A DNA stretch of 64,000 nt, from assembly GCF_014647595.1 (NCBI RefSeq), contig NZ_BMPM01000006.1, positions 165,468-229,467 of the forward strand, given 5' to 3'. The notes beneath the pieces are model-generated. The model was not told the origin of the DNA. It was given only the letters and a program-made list of their open reading frames with translations, and made no database searches. Of the stretch, positions 44,206-52,916 are shown one piece after another. The stretch is from Paenarthrobacter histidinolovorans (GTDB lineage Bacteria; Actinomycetota; Actinomycetes; Actinomycetales; Micrococcaceae). How positions within the stretch are numbered: the first letter of the stretch is position 1; each line of letters begins with the position of its first letter. Position numbers and translations under genes: made by a program.

Positions 44206-45156
44206 ATGCAAAAAGTAGAAGCCACCCACCCGGGAACGGAAGCCGACGTCGTGGTTGTCGGCGAAGCCCTGGTGGATATCGTCGTCTCGTCGCAAGGCAC
44301 CGTGGAATATCCGGGAGGATCGCCTGCCAACGTTGCCTACGGACTCGGCCGGCTCGGCGTGCCCACCACATTGTTGACGTCGATCGGAGACGACAACCAC
44401 GGTGCAGCCATCGAACGGCACCTGGCGAGCGCCGGCGTCGAACTCCTGACCCGTACCGGCAGGCGCGGCCGGACAGCTACTGCCACCGCCACCCTGGCCG
44501 CCGACGGTTCAGCCCACTACGACTTCGACATCAAGTGGGATCTACCCGCAATTGCCCCCGCGCCCCAGCCAAAAATTCTGCACACAGGGTCAATCGCTAC
44601 CTTCCTGGAGCCTGGCGCGGCGGCGGTGCGGGCACTCCTGGAACAGGTGCACCAGCAATGCCTAGTGACGTACGACCCCAACGTCCGGCCTGCCCTAGTT
44701 GGAAGCCAGGCAGGGGCGCGGATAACTTTCGAGGAACTCATTCCGTTCACCGACGTGGTCAAGCTCAGCGACGAGGACGCACACTGGCTCTATCCGAAGC
44801 AGTCACTTGAGGACACTTCCCAGCGAATTCTGGACCTTGGTGCCGGACTGGTCGTGGTGACCAAGGGTTCGGAAGGATCCATGCTCTCCACAACGGGTAC
44901 CCGGGTGCTGGTTCCGTCCGTGGAGTCCACCGTGGCGGACACCATCGGCGCCGGTGACTCGTACATGTCCGCCCTGATCTACGGGCTCCTCGTTTCCGGG
45001 GTTTCCGTGGCGGACGGCTTCACCCCCGAGGCCCTCGAGTCCCTGGGACGGAGGGCCACCAAGGCCGCAGCCATTACCGTGCGCCGCGCAGGCGCCAACC
45101 CGCCGACGTCGGACGAGCTGCTGGCCGAACTCCCCGAACAGCAACCTGCCAGCTGA
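44206..45156 (+). CDS. Fructokinase, PfkB family
   Basis: This 316-residue sugar kinase has VVVGEALVDIVVSS near the N-terminus, YPGGSPANVAYGLGRLG (substrate-binding di-Gly motif), YDPNVRPALVG and the C-terminal DTIGAGDSYMSALIYGLL, whose GAGD supplies the catalytic Asp and anion hole. It would convert fructose from the GH32 enzyme into fructose 6-phosphate. It starts 14 bases after that gene with an AAGGAGAAG site, so the two are tightly co-expressed. Confidence 0.92.
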   Translation: MQKVEATHPGTEADVVVVGEALVDIVVSSQGTVEYPGGSPANVAYGLGRLGVPTTLLTSIGDDNHGAAIERHLASAGVELLTRTGRRGRTATATATLAADGSAHYDFDIKWDLPAIAPAPQPKILHTGSIATFLEPGAAAVRALLEQVHQQCLVTYDPNVRPALVGSQAGARITFEELIPFTDVVKLSDEDAHWLYPKQSLEDTSQRILDLGAGLVVVTKGSEGSMLSTTGTRVLVPSVESTVADTIGAGDSYMSALIYGLLVSGVSVADGFTPEALESLGRRATKAAAITVRRAGANPPTSDELLAELPEQQPAS

Positions 45157-45194
45157 CCACGTCCACCACCCACTACAACGAGGGAACCCACGCC

Positions 45195-46556
45195 ATGTCC
45201 AGCAACAACTACTACGACGTGACCACCTGGCCCATCGGCAACCCATCCGAGGACGTCGGCGAGGTGATCAACAGCATCATCGCCGACATCAAGGAACGGC
45301 AGCACGCCACGGACGTTAACGACGGCGGAAAGCCGGGTGCGGTGATTTACCTCCCGCCCGGTGACTACCGCCTGCGCACCCAGGTTCTGATAGACATCAG
45401 CTTCCTCAGGATCCAGGGCTCGGGCCACGGGTTCACGTCCTCGAGCATCAGGTTCAACGTCCCCCACGACGAATGGCCCGAGCTCCATGAACTGTGGCCG
45501 GGCGGGAGCCGTGTCCTGGTGGACCTGCCCGAACTCCCGGTCGATGAGGAAGCCGAGACGTCCAAAGCTGACCCGTCCAAGGGCGCTGCCTTCCTGGTTA
45601 AGCGTGAGGGCAGTCCGCGGATCAGTTCGGTGGAGTTCGCCAACTTCTGCATTGACGGGCTCCACTTCGCCGCGGACGGTTCGGACCTGCCCGCCGAAAA
45701 CACCTACGTGAACGGAAAGACCGGCATCCATGTCTCAAGTGCCAACGACTCCTTCCGTGTCAACGAGATGGGCTTCATCTACCTGGAACATGCCCTGAGC
45801 ATCCACAACGCGGATGCCCTCTCCATCCACAACAACTTCATCGCGGAATGCGGAAGCTGCATCGAGCTGCGCGGCTGGGGTCAGGCGTCCAAGATCACCG
45901 ACAACCTGATCGGCGCCGGGTTCAAGGGCCATTCAATCTACGCGGAGAATCACGGCGGGCTCCTGGTCACCGCCAACAACGTCTTCCCCCGCGGAGCGAG
46001 CAGCGTGCACTTCAACGGCGTCACCCGTTCAAGCGTCACGAACAACCGCCTCCACTCCTTCTACCCCGGCATGGTTGTCCTTGACGGAAACAGCTCGGAA
46101 AATCTCGTGGCCACCAACCACTTCCTCCGTGACCACGAGCCATGGACACCCTTCCTGGGGATCGACAACGGGCTGGATGACCTCCACGGAGTCCTGAGTG
46201 TCCGCGGCAGCAACAACTCCGTGATCGGCAACCACTTCTCCCAGATCATCGATGCCGGGAGCATCCGTCCGGAAGGCGCGACGCCGGTCCTCATCCGGTT
46301 GCGGGAAGGGGCAGGGAACTTCGTGTCCAACAACCACGTCGTTGCCATGGACGTCCACGCCGCCGCCAGCGACGATTGCTTCGAAGCCCAGGTAGGGGCC
46401 CTGCTGACCACTGACACCGCTGCTGCCCTGGCCGTAACAGCTGTGATGGTCGATCCCGAATCAACACGCAACACCGTCCTCGATTCCGGCAGCGACCCCC
46501 AAGTACTGGCGGACCGGGCTGCCAATGCCGTCAGGGCTACCCCCACAGTGGGCTAG
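45195..46556 (+). CDS. Cytosolic GH91 protein, presumed DFA III hydrolase
   Basis: This 453-residue beta-helix protein is related to the secreted enzyme at 36604 (shared YDVT.W.I, PPGDY.LRTQV, GSGHGF, NGKTGI, IAECG, HNADAL). It has no signal peptide. The catalytic pair aligns as Asp207 (NADALS) and Glu218 (IAECG), the same spacing of 11 as in the secreted enzyme. It has an acidic insertion (about 112-130, VDEEAETSKADPSKG) absent from the secreted one. Intracellular GH91 enzymes with this form in Arthrobacter hydrolyse DFA III to inulobiose, which fits its place beside GH32 and fructokinase. A second fructotransferase is the alternative. Confidence 0.85.
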   Translation: MSSNNYYDVTTWPIGNPSEDVGEVINSIIADIKERQHATDVNDGGKPGAVIYLPPGDYRLRTQVLIDISFLRIQGSGHGFTSSSIRFNVPHDEWPELHELWPGGSRVLVDLPELPVDEEAETSKADPSKGAAFLVKREGSPRISSVEFANFCIDGLHFAADGSDLPAENTYVNGKTGIHVSSANDSFRVNEMGFIYLEHALSIHNADALSIHNNFIAECGSCIELRGWGQASKITDNLIGAGFKGHSIYAENHGGLLVTANNVFPRGASSVHFNGVTRSSVTNNRLHSFYPGMVVLDGNSSENLVATNHFLRDHEPWTPFLGIDNGLDDLHGVLSVRGSNNSVIGNHFSQIIDAGSIRPEGATPVLIRLREGAGNFVSNNHVVAMDVHAAASDDCFEAQVGALLTTDTAAALAVTAVMVDPESTRNTVLDSGSDPQVLADRAANAVRATPTVG

Positions 46557-46571
46557 GAGTTCACATCCAGC

Positions 46572-46604
46572 TAATGCCCTTAAGATTCGTTCTTAGGGGC
46601 ATTA
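46572..46604 (+). terminator. Hairpin terminator of the inulin operon
   Basis: TAATGCCCTTAAGA (46572-46585) pairs, with a slipped base, with TTCTTAGGGGCATTA (46590-46604) around a TTCG tetraloop. It lies 15 bases past the GH91 stop, and ACCTG follows rather than a T tract. Confidence 0.6.
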
Positions 46605-46633
46605 CCTGTACAAAAAACTCTTAGGGGGACCAC

Positions 46634-47164
46634 GTGCCTGACACCATCCGCACCGCAACAGCCAACGACGCCGGGAAGCTGGCTGAGCTTGCCGCCGTCA
46701 CCTTCCCGCTGGCGTGCCCGCCTGGCTCTTCGCCCGCTGACATCCAGGCGCACCTTGAAAAGACGCTCAGCGAGGCCAACTTTTCGGAGTATCTCGCCGA
46801 TGCGAACATCACGGTCATGGTGCTCGACGACGACGGGCAGCTCACCGGGTACACCATGCTGATTGCCAAGCCGGCAAGCGACCCCGACGTCGCCTCCGTC
46901 CTCTCGGCCCTGCCCTCCACTGAACTGAGCAAGTGCTACGTCCACCCGGACCACCACGGAAAGGGCGCCGCATCACGGCTGATCCAGGCATCCCTGGCCC
47001 TGGCCGCGGACAAGGGCGCATCAGGTGTGTGGCTCGGCGTGAACAGCGAAAACGCCAAAGCCATCCGCTTCTACGAGAAGAGCGGTTTCCAGCGTGTGGG
47101 CACCAAATCGTTCAAGCTCGGCAACACGGTGGAACACGACTTCGTCATGGAGAACAGGCTCTAG
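46634..47164 (+). CDS. GNAT-family N-acetyltransferase
   Basis: This 176-residue acetyltransferase has an N-terminal TIRTATANDAGKLAEL and the acetyl-CoA motif KCYVHPDHHGKGAASRLIQAS (Q/R-x-x-G-x-G/A type), then GVWLGVNSENAKAIRFYEKSGFQRVG as the conserved C-terminal strand. The acceptor is unknown. GTG at 46634 follows AGGGGGACC. It converges with the glucosidase gene: both use the same CTAG for their stops, without a terminator between. Confidence 0.88.
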   Translation: MPDTIRTATANDAGKLAELAAVTFPLACPPGSSPADIQAHLEKTLSEANFSEYLADANITVMVLDDDGQLTGYTMLIAKPASDPDVASVLSALPSTELSKCYVHPDHHGKGAASRLIQASLALAADKGASGVWLGVNSENAKAIRFYEKSGFQRVGTKSFKLGNTVEHDFVMENRL

Positions 47165-49296
47165 CCGAACAAATCCCCGGCCAACTGCGGCCGGGGGTCG
47201 TTGCGCAAATGAAGCCCCTCCGGCAGGCCGCTGACCGTTCCTGAGGAACCGGACGCCCGCACGGTGAGCCGCGAGCTCCCGAGCAGCACGTTCTCGGCCG
47301 TGAACCCGCCGAAGGATTCCGGCAGGATAGGCGCCAGATGAAGCACGTCCCGGGTGAAATCAGGATCGAACCGGAGCAGGATCCGGGCCAGTTGCACCGG
47401 CGCCGCAGCCGCCCACGCCTGTGGGGAACACGCCGTCGGATACGGTACCGGCTCCGCGAAGTCTGAACGGTCGAAGCCGCAGAAAAGCTCGGGGAGCTGC
47501 CCGCCAAAGTGTTCGGCGGCGTCGAACAATCCGCTGGCTACCCGGCTGGCTTCGTCCACGAAGCCGTACCGCATGAGGCCTGTGGCGGCGAGCGCGGTAT
47601 CGTGCGGCCAGACCGAGCCGTTGTGGTAACTGACGGGGTTGTAGGCACCCATGTCGGAGCCCAGGGTGCGGATGCCCCAGCCGGTGAACATCTCTGGAGA
47701 CATGAGCCGCTCCGCCACCTGCGGCGCTTTGTCCTCATCCACGATGCCCACCCACAGGCAATGCCCCATGTTGGAGGTGCAGGAATCCACGGGGTTCTTG
47801 TCCTTGTCCAACGCCAAGGCGAAGTAGCCCTTGTCCGGCAGCCAGAAGGTCTTGTTGAAGGCCTCCTTGAGCTCTGCGGCTTTGTCCGCGCAACGGCGTT
47901 CGACGGCGGAGTCGCCCGCCTTGCGTGCCAGCAGGGACCGGCCCACATAGGCCGCGTAGGCGTACGCCTGGACTTCGCAGAGGGCGATCGGTGCTTCCGC
48001 CATCCGGCCATCGGCGAAGTTGATCCCGTCCCAGGAGTCCTTCCATCCCTGGTTTACCAGTCCGTGGGAGTTGGGACGCTGGTATTCGATGAAGCCGTCC
48101 CCGTCGCGGTCGCCGTACTGTTCCATCCATTCGATGGCCCGGTCCGCGTGCGGGAGCAGGGATTCGATGATGTCCTCCCCCAGCCCCCAGCGGCTCAGCT
48201 CACCCAGGGTGGAGACGAACAGCGGTGTGGCATCGGCAGTTCCGTAGTAGGCGGTGCCGCCCAGGGACAAGCCCGCGGTGATTCCCAGCCTGACCTCGTG
48301 GGGCATGCGGCCGGGTTCTTCCTCGGAGTCCAGGTCCACTTTGGTCCCTTGGAGTCCGGCCAGGGTCTGGAGTGTGCCGGCGGCCAGACCGGGGTCCACC
48401 ATGAGGGACATGTAGGAGGCCAGGAGGGAGTCGCGTCCGAACAGGGCCATGAACCACGGTGCTCCGGCGGCGATGGCGGCACGGCCGGGGTGTTCGTCGT
48501 CGAAGATCCTCAGCGAGCCGAGGTCCCGCTGGCTTTGGTCCAGCACGTCGGTGACGTTCTGGTCGCTGACCGTGATGCGCGGAACATGTTCCTGCCATTG
48601 CGTCTGCCGGCGCGCGCCCGTGGTGTGGTGAAGGGGTATTGCGGCGGTGAAGCGATCCTCCGGAGGCTCACCGTTGACCAGCGGCAGGGTAATGATGGTG
48701 GTGGACCAGTCCTCCCGGGCCGGAATGGTGATGCTGAATGTCAGCCCTTCCGCACTGACTTTTGCCCCTTGCGCCTGGAACAGCACTCCCCGTCGCTGTC
48801 CGTTGGAGTGCAGTGAGTCGATGTGGAGTCCGTCTTCCCGGGCTGTCCGGAGCGTTTCCCGTTCAGTCCCTACCCTGCCGCCTTTGACGTCGAAGAGGTC
48901 GGCCAGGTCGGCGTCGATCAACAGTTCGATGGTGCATGTTGACGGCTTGCCGGAATAGTTGGTGATGGTGAGGTCATCGCGCAGTCCGGCGCCCACGCTG
49001 CGCTGGTGCCGGACCAGCAGCGGGCTTTCAAAGCGCCCGTCTTCGGTGCACGCCCGGCCCACGTACTCAGCTTGGAACGACGTCGGGTTGCGGGCCACCA
49101 GGGGCTCCCGGGGTTCGCCGTTGATGCGCAGCACCCAGCGGGAAACAATGCGGGTGTCCTGGTAGTACGCACCCTGCGATCCACCGCCATGGATGTCGCC
49201 CGGGTGGGCGGAAATGCAGAAGGACGAGCCTTCGACGACGGTCACCGCCCCCAGTTCGGACGCTCCGGCTTCGGTGTCTGCGTTCCAAGCGGTCAT
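47161..49296 (-). CDS. Glycogen debranching-like amylo-alpha-1,6-glucosidase (GDE_N_bis + MGH1-type)
   Basis: This 711-residue cytosolic protein has an N-terminal beta-rich domain of the glycogen-debranching N_bis type (about 15-225: FCISAHPGDIHGGGSQGAYYQDTRIVSRW) and a C-terminal alpha/alpha barrel with APWFMALFGRDSLLASY, QGWKDSWDGI and YHNGSVWPHDTALAATGL, typical of GH63/GH133-like glucosidases. The role is in trimming or turnover of alpha-glucans or glucosylated small molecules. ATG at 49296 has AGAGGAG; a TTG further upstream is rejected. It is followed upstream in transcription order by the GT4 gene. Confidence 0.85.
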   Translation of the reverse strand: MTAWNADTEAGASELGAVTVVEGSSFCISAHPGDIHGGGSQGAYYQDTRIVSRWVLRINGEPREPLVARNPTSFQAEYVGRACTEDGRFESPLLVRHQRSVGAGLRDDLTITNYSGKPSTCTIELLIDADLADLFDVKGGRVGTERETLRTAREDGLHIDSLHSNGQRRGVLFQAQGAKVSAEGLTFSITIPAREDWSTTIITLPLVNGEPPEDRFTAAIPLHHTTGARRQTQWQEHVPRITVSDQNVTDVLDQSQRDLGSLRIFDDEHPGRAAIAAGAPWFMALFGRDSLLASYMSLMVDPGLAAGTLQTLAGLQGTKVDLDSEEEPGRMPHEVRLGITAGLSLGGTAYYGTADATPLFVSTLGELSRWGLGEDIIESLLPHADRAIEWMEQYGDRDGDGFIEYQRPNSHGLVNQGWKDSWDGINFADGRMAEAPIALCEVQAYAYAAYVGRSLLARKAGDSAVERRCADKAAELKEAFNKTFWLPDKGYFALALDKDKNPVDSCTSNMGHCLWVGIVDEDKAPQVAERLMSPEMFTGWGIRTLGSDMGAYNPVSYHNGSVWPHDTALAATGLMRYGFVDEASRVASGLFDAAEHFGGQLPELFCGFDRSDFAEPVPYPTACSPQAWAAAAPVQLARILLRFDPDFTRDVLHLAPILPESFGGFTAENVLLGSSRLTVRASGSSGTVSGLPEGLHLRNDPRPQLAGDLFG

Positions 49297-49348
49297 GCGC
49301 GGCAGGGCTCCTCTGGCGGGGTTGGTTTCGCGGGCAGGCAACCTCGGG

Positions 49349-50422
49349 CTACGAGGCCTGCCTCTGATTCTCTTCCACGTAGGCTCCGCCGGGAAGCCCC
49401 TTGCTCCTGAATTGTTGAAGGATGCGCGAATAGAGGTCCAGGTGCTCGGCAGCCATGCGGCCGGCGCTGAAGTACTCGTCCACGGAGCGCCGGCAGTCCG
49501 CCCGGTTCAACCTCGCGGCAGCGTCCACGAAGCCGGCAAGGTCCCGGACTTCGCCCAGAAAGCCGGTCTGTCCGTGCTTGACGATTTCGGGGGCGGCACC
49601 CATCGGGGTGGCCACAACAGGTGTGCCCGTGGCCAGTGACTCGATCATGACCAGCCCAAAGGGCTCGGGCCATTGGATGGGGTTGATCAACGCCACGGCG
49701 CCGCCCATGAGCTCATATTTTTCGGGGTCGGAGAGTTCACCCAGGAACTCCTCCTGCGTACCCAAGGCGGGCTGCACGACCTCCATAAAGAAGTCCTGTT
49801 CGTCTTTTGCGTGCATTTTGGCGGCTATTTTCAGGGGAATACCGGCTTCGCGGGCAACTGCCACCGCTTCCATGAGTCCTTTGTCCGGACACATCCGTCC
49901 CACAAAACACGCATACCCGCCTTTACCCTCGCCCTTGGACACGGTGGAGAGGTCCAGTCCGTGGTGGATGACAGCTGCAACGTTGAGGTCCGCGAACATG
50001 GAGCGCTGGTCGTTGGAGATGGCGATGATGGACGCGTCCCTTTCCATGGCGCGGTAGAGCTCCGCCGATTGGGCCGTGAACTGGCCGTGGATGGTGGTGA
50101 CCACCGGGATGGCCGGGGGGCGGTGGGCATAGAGGGGGCCGGCCAGCGTGTGGTCGTGGATGATGTCCACCCCGCCCATCCCGCGGTAGGCCTTGATGAC
50201 ATGGTCCAACTCACTGATGGTCAGGCCAAGTGCTTCCGGCTGGCTGGGACCGAAGCCGGGCATTTGGGGCACGGGACACGTGCTGTCGGACGCTGCTGCC
50301 AGGAGGACTTCGTGGCCGGCATCAACCAGCGCACGGGCAAGGTTATCAACTACCCTCTCGGTGCCGCCGTATCTTTCCGGTGGCACGGTAAACCATGGTC
50401 CAACAATGAGTCCGATGCGCAT
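49349..50422 (-). CDS. GT4-family glycosyltransferase
   Basis: This 357-residue protein begins MRIGLIVGPWFTVPPERYGGTERVVDNLARALVDAGHEV, the N-terminal Rossmann fold of GT4 enzymes, and has the C-terminal donor-site motifs FVGRMCPDKGL, GLVMIESLATGTPVVATPMGAAPEIV. It transfers a sugar from a nucleotide donor to an unknown acceptor. ATG at 50422 has GGAGG closely upstream. It precedes the debranching-like gene by about 50 bases on the same strand, so the pair may make and trim a glucan or glycoside. Confidence 0.88.
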   Translation of the reverse strand: MRIGLIVGPWFTVPPERYGGTERVVDNLARALVDAGHEVLLAAASDSTCPVPQMPGFGPSQPEALGLTISELDHVIKAYRGMGGVDIIHDHTLAGPLYAHRPPAIPVVTTIHGQFTAQSAELYRAMERDASIIAISNDQRSMFADLNVAAVIHHGLDLSTVSKGEGKGGYACFVGRMCPDKGLMEAVAVAREAGIPLKIAAKMHAKDEQDFFMEVVQPALGTQEEFLGELSDPEKYELMGGAVALINPIQWPEPFGLVMIESLATGTPVVATPMGAAPEIVKHGQTGFLGEVRDLAGFVDAAARLNRADCRRSVDEYFSAGRMAAEHLDLYSRILQQFRSKGLPGGAYVEENQRQAS

Positions 50423-50550
50423 CCGGGCCTCCGCGCAAACCCCCCAAACCATGGGCTGGCTTCATAACCCTCACTAAGGCTATTCGCCCCGTGAGCAAAA
50501 TAACAGGCTGTTGCCGGAATGCCTCCACAACCCTCGGGGTTGACGCAAGC

Positions 50551-51249
50551 ATGAAGATTGAAATCTGGTCAGACGTCGCGTGTCCGTGGTGCTACATCGG
50601 CAAGCGTCGTTTCGAGACCGCCCTGGCTCAGTTCCCGCACCGTGATTCCGTTGACGTGGAGTGGAAGAGCTACCAGCTGGATCCCTCGGTCCCGGAACAC
50701 TACGACGGCACCGAGTTGGACTACCTGAGCAAGCGCAAGGGCATGGCTCCGGAGCAGGTCAAGCAGATGTTCGCCCACGTCACCGAGACCGCCAAGGGCG
50801 AGGGCCTGGATTACCACTTCGACAAGGTGGTGGTGGCCAACAGCTTCACCGCCCACCGCCTCATCCACCTGGCTGCCACCCATGGGAAGCAGGATGCCGC
50901 GAAGGAACAGCTGCTGAGCGACCACTTTGAGCACGGCAAGGACATCGGCAACCAGGAGTACCTCACGGAGCTCGGCGCAGCCCTCGAGCTGCCGGCCGGC
51001 GAAGTCGCTGAGCTCTTCAGCTCGGACAAGTACACCGAAGAGGTCAACCAGGACATCAACGAGGCCCGCGCCATCGGCGTCACCGGCGTCCCGTTCTTCG
51101 TCATCGACCGTAAGTACGGCATCTCGGGTGCCCAGCCCGCAGACCTCTTCAGCCAAGCACTGAACCAGGCCTGGCAGGAAGCCAACCCCCTGATCCCGGT
51201 GGGTGCTTCCGACGCCGAGGCCTGCGGCCCGGACGGCTGCAGCATTTAA
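50551..51249 (+). CDS. DsbA-family oxidoreductase, FrnE-like
   Basis: This 232-residue thioredoxin-fold protein reads IEIWSDVACPWCYIGKRRFE with the redox motif CPWC at 11-14, a helical insert, and the cis-Pro motif GVTGVPFFVIDRKYGISGAQ near the C-terminus. The FrnE subfamily is cytosolic and acts in disulfide exchange or isomerisation; no signal peptide is seen. The C-terminal tail carries an extra Cys pair (EACGPDGCSI). The ATG at 50551 lacks a clear ribosome site, so GTG at 50491 is possible. Confidence 0.9.
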   Translation: MKIEIWSDVACPWCYIGKRRFETALAQFPHRDSVDVEWKSYQLDPSVPEHYDGTELDYLSKRKGMAPEQVKQMFAHVTETAKGEGLDYHFDKVVVANSFTAHRLIHLAATHGKQDAAKEQLLSDHFEHGKDIGNQEYLTELGAALELPAGEVAELFSSDKYTEEVNQDINEARAIGVTGVPFFVIDRKYGISGAQPADLFSQALNQAWQEANPLIPVGASDAEACGPDGCSI

Positions 51250-51251
51250 CC

Positions 51252-51314
51252 CAACGCGGGGTCACTTATGGCCCAAAATCCCCCTTGGGATAGGCCATAA
51301 GTGACCCCGCGTTG
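51252..51314. terminator. Perfect 22-bp-arm palindrome between convergent genes
   Basis: Positions 51252-51273 and 51293-51314 are perfect complements (core of left arm GCGGGGTCACTTATGG) around a 19-base loop, itself holding CCC/GGG pairing. It lies between the FrnE-like gene and the arabinofuranosidase, which converge. I believe similar GGGGTCACTT palindromes recur in Arthrobacter genomes, but could not search. Confidence 0.75.
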
Positions 51315-51329
51315 CTTTGTTGGCGTGGG

Positions 51330-52868
51330 CTAGGCCTTCGCCACCTCGAGCTCGACGACGGCCCAGGACAGGGCGGGCAGCGTCAGGCGCAGCTCCGAAC
51401 CAGTCGCCTTGACGCCTTCCAGGGGCTTGAGCCCGACCCGGCCAGGCTGGTCCTGGCTGTTGATGGTGAAGCGGTCGCCGCCGTCGGGAATTTCCAGGAC
51501 CTCGGCGCGGAGCACCTGCCGGGCGTCGAAGCCGCGCAGGGCGGTCTCGACGTCGGCTGCTTCCTCCAGGCCGCGGTTCGCGAAGAACAAGGCAACCCGG
51601 CCCGTTTCCTCATTCCACGTGGCGCTGACGTCCACCAGGTCGGTGTCCCCGAAACGGTTGTTCGAGTACTTGTCCGAATCAACCGAGAGCTGCAGGATCT
51701 GTCCCTTGGCGAGTTCGGCCATCCGCGCAAACGGGTGGAAGATGGTCTGCTTCCACGCCGGGCCGTTTTCCTCGGAAAGGATCGGCGCAATAACGTTGAC
51801 CAACTGCGCCTGGTTGGCGATCTTCACCCGGTCGCCATGACGCAGCAGCGAGTTGAGCAGGGTCCCCACCACCACGGCGTCGGTCACGTTGTACTGGTCC
51901 TCGATGACACGCGGGTGTTCGCGCCACGGTGCCTTGACGATGTTGCTCAGCTGGTCCTCGGTGTCCCGGCCCCGCTGGTACCAGACGTTCCACTCATCAA
52001 AGGACAGGTTGATGTGCTTCTTGTGCTTGCCCTTGGCCCGCACGGCATCGGCCGTAGCGATCACTGACTCAATGAAGTAGTCGGTGTCGACGGCGGATGC
52101 CAGGAAGCTGCCGACGTCGCCTTCTTCTTCGAAGTAGTAGGCGTGGAGGGACACATAGTCCACTTCCTCGTAGGTGTGCGTGAGGACTGTCTGCTCCCAG
52201 TCGCCGAAGGTGGGCATCCTGGAATTCGAGCTGCCGCACGCCACGAGTTCAATGGACGGATCCACGTATCGCATGGCCTTGGCGGCTTCCTGGGCCAGGC
52301 GGCCGTACTCATCGGCTGTCTTGTGCCCGATCTGCCACGGACCGTCCATCTCGTTGCCGAGGCACCAGAGTTTGATGTCGAACGGGTCCTTGTGGCCGTT
52401 CTTCGCCCGGAGGTCAGACCAGTACGTGCCTCCGGTGTGGTTTGAATACTCCACAATGGCGCGGGCTTCCTCCACTCCCTTGGTGCCCAGGTTGATGGCC
52501 TCCATGATTTCGGTGCCGGCCTGCCTGGACCAGTCCACGAACTCGTGCAGGCCGAAGGCGTTGGTCTCCACGGTGTGCCAGGCGCCATCCAGGCGACGGG
52601 GCCTGCTTTCACGCGGGCCGATCCCGTCTTCCCAGTTGTAGCCGGAGACGAAGTTGCCGCCGGGGTATCGGATGACCGTGGCGCCGAGTTCCTTGACGAG
52701 CTTGAGGACGTCCTGGCGGAAGCCGTGCTCGTCAGCCTCCGGATGCCAGGGCTCGTAAATGCCGGTGTAGACGCAGCGGCCCATGTGCTCCACGAAGGAG
52801 CCGAAGAGCCGGCGGGGTACCTCCCCGATGGTGAAGTCGCGATCGAGGGTGATGCGTGCGCGGGACAT
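51330..52868 (-). CDS. abfA: Alpha-L-arabinofuranosidase, GH51
   Basis: This 512-residue enzyme releases L-arabinose from arabinan or arabinoxylan oligosaccharides. The GH51 catalytic residues are Glu173 in CLGNEMDGPW (acid/base) and Glu292 in SFDEWNVWY (nucleophile); LFGSFVEHMGRCVYTGIYEP near the N-terminus and YPGGNFVSGYNW are conserved. There is no signal peptide, so it works on imported oligosaccharides. It is the last gene of the operon beginning at 56134, after two permeases and a binding protein, with AAGGAGATAC upstream of its ATG. Confidence 0.96.
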   Translation of the reverse strand: MSRARITLDRDFTIGEVPRRLFGSFVEHMGRCVYTGIYEPWHPEADEHGFRQDVLKLVKELGATVIRYPGGNFVSGYNWEDGIGPRESRPRRLDGAWHTVETNAFGLHEFVDWSRQAGTEIMEAINLGTKGVEEARAIVEYSNHTGGTYWSDLRAKNGHKDPFDIKLWCLGNEMDGPWQIGHKTADEYGRLAQEAAKAMRYVDPSIELVACGSSNSRMPTFGDWEQTVLTHTYEEVDYVSLHAYYFEEEGDVGSFLASAVDTDYFIESVIATADAVRAKGKHKKHINLSFDEWNVWYQRGRDTEDQLSNIVKAPWREHPRVIEDQYNVTDAVVVGTLLNSLLRHGDRVKIANQAQLVNVIAPILSEENGPAWKQTIFHPFARMAELAKGQILQLSVDSDKYSNNRFGDTDLVDVSATWNEETGRVALFFANRGLEEAADVETALRGFDARQVLRAEVLEIPDGGDRFTINSQDQPGRVGLKPLEGVKATGSELRLTLPALSWAVVELEVAKA

Positions 52869-52916
52869 GTATCTCCTTGGTTGTGTGTTTCAGGTCTGGT
52901 GCGGAAACGGGCCCGG

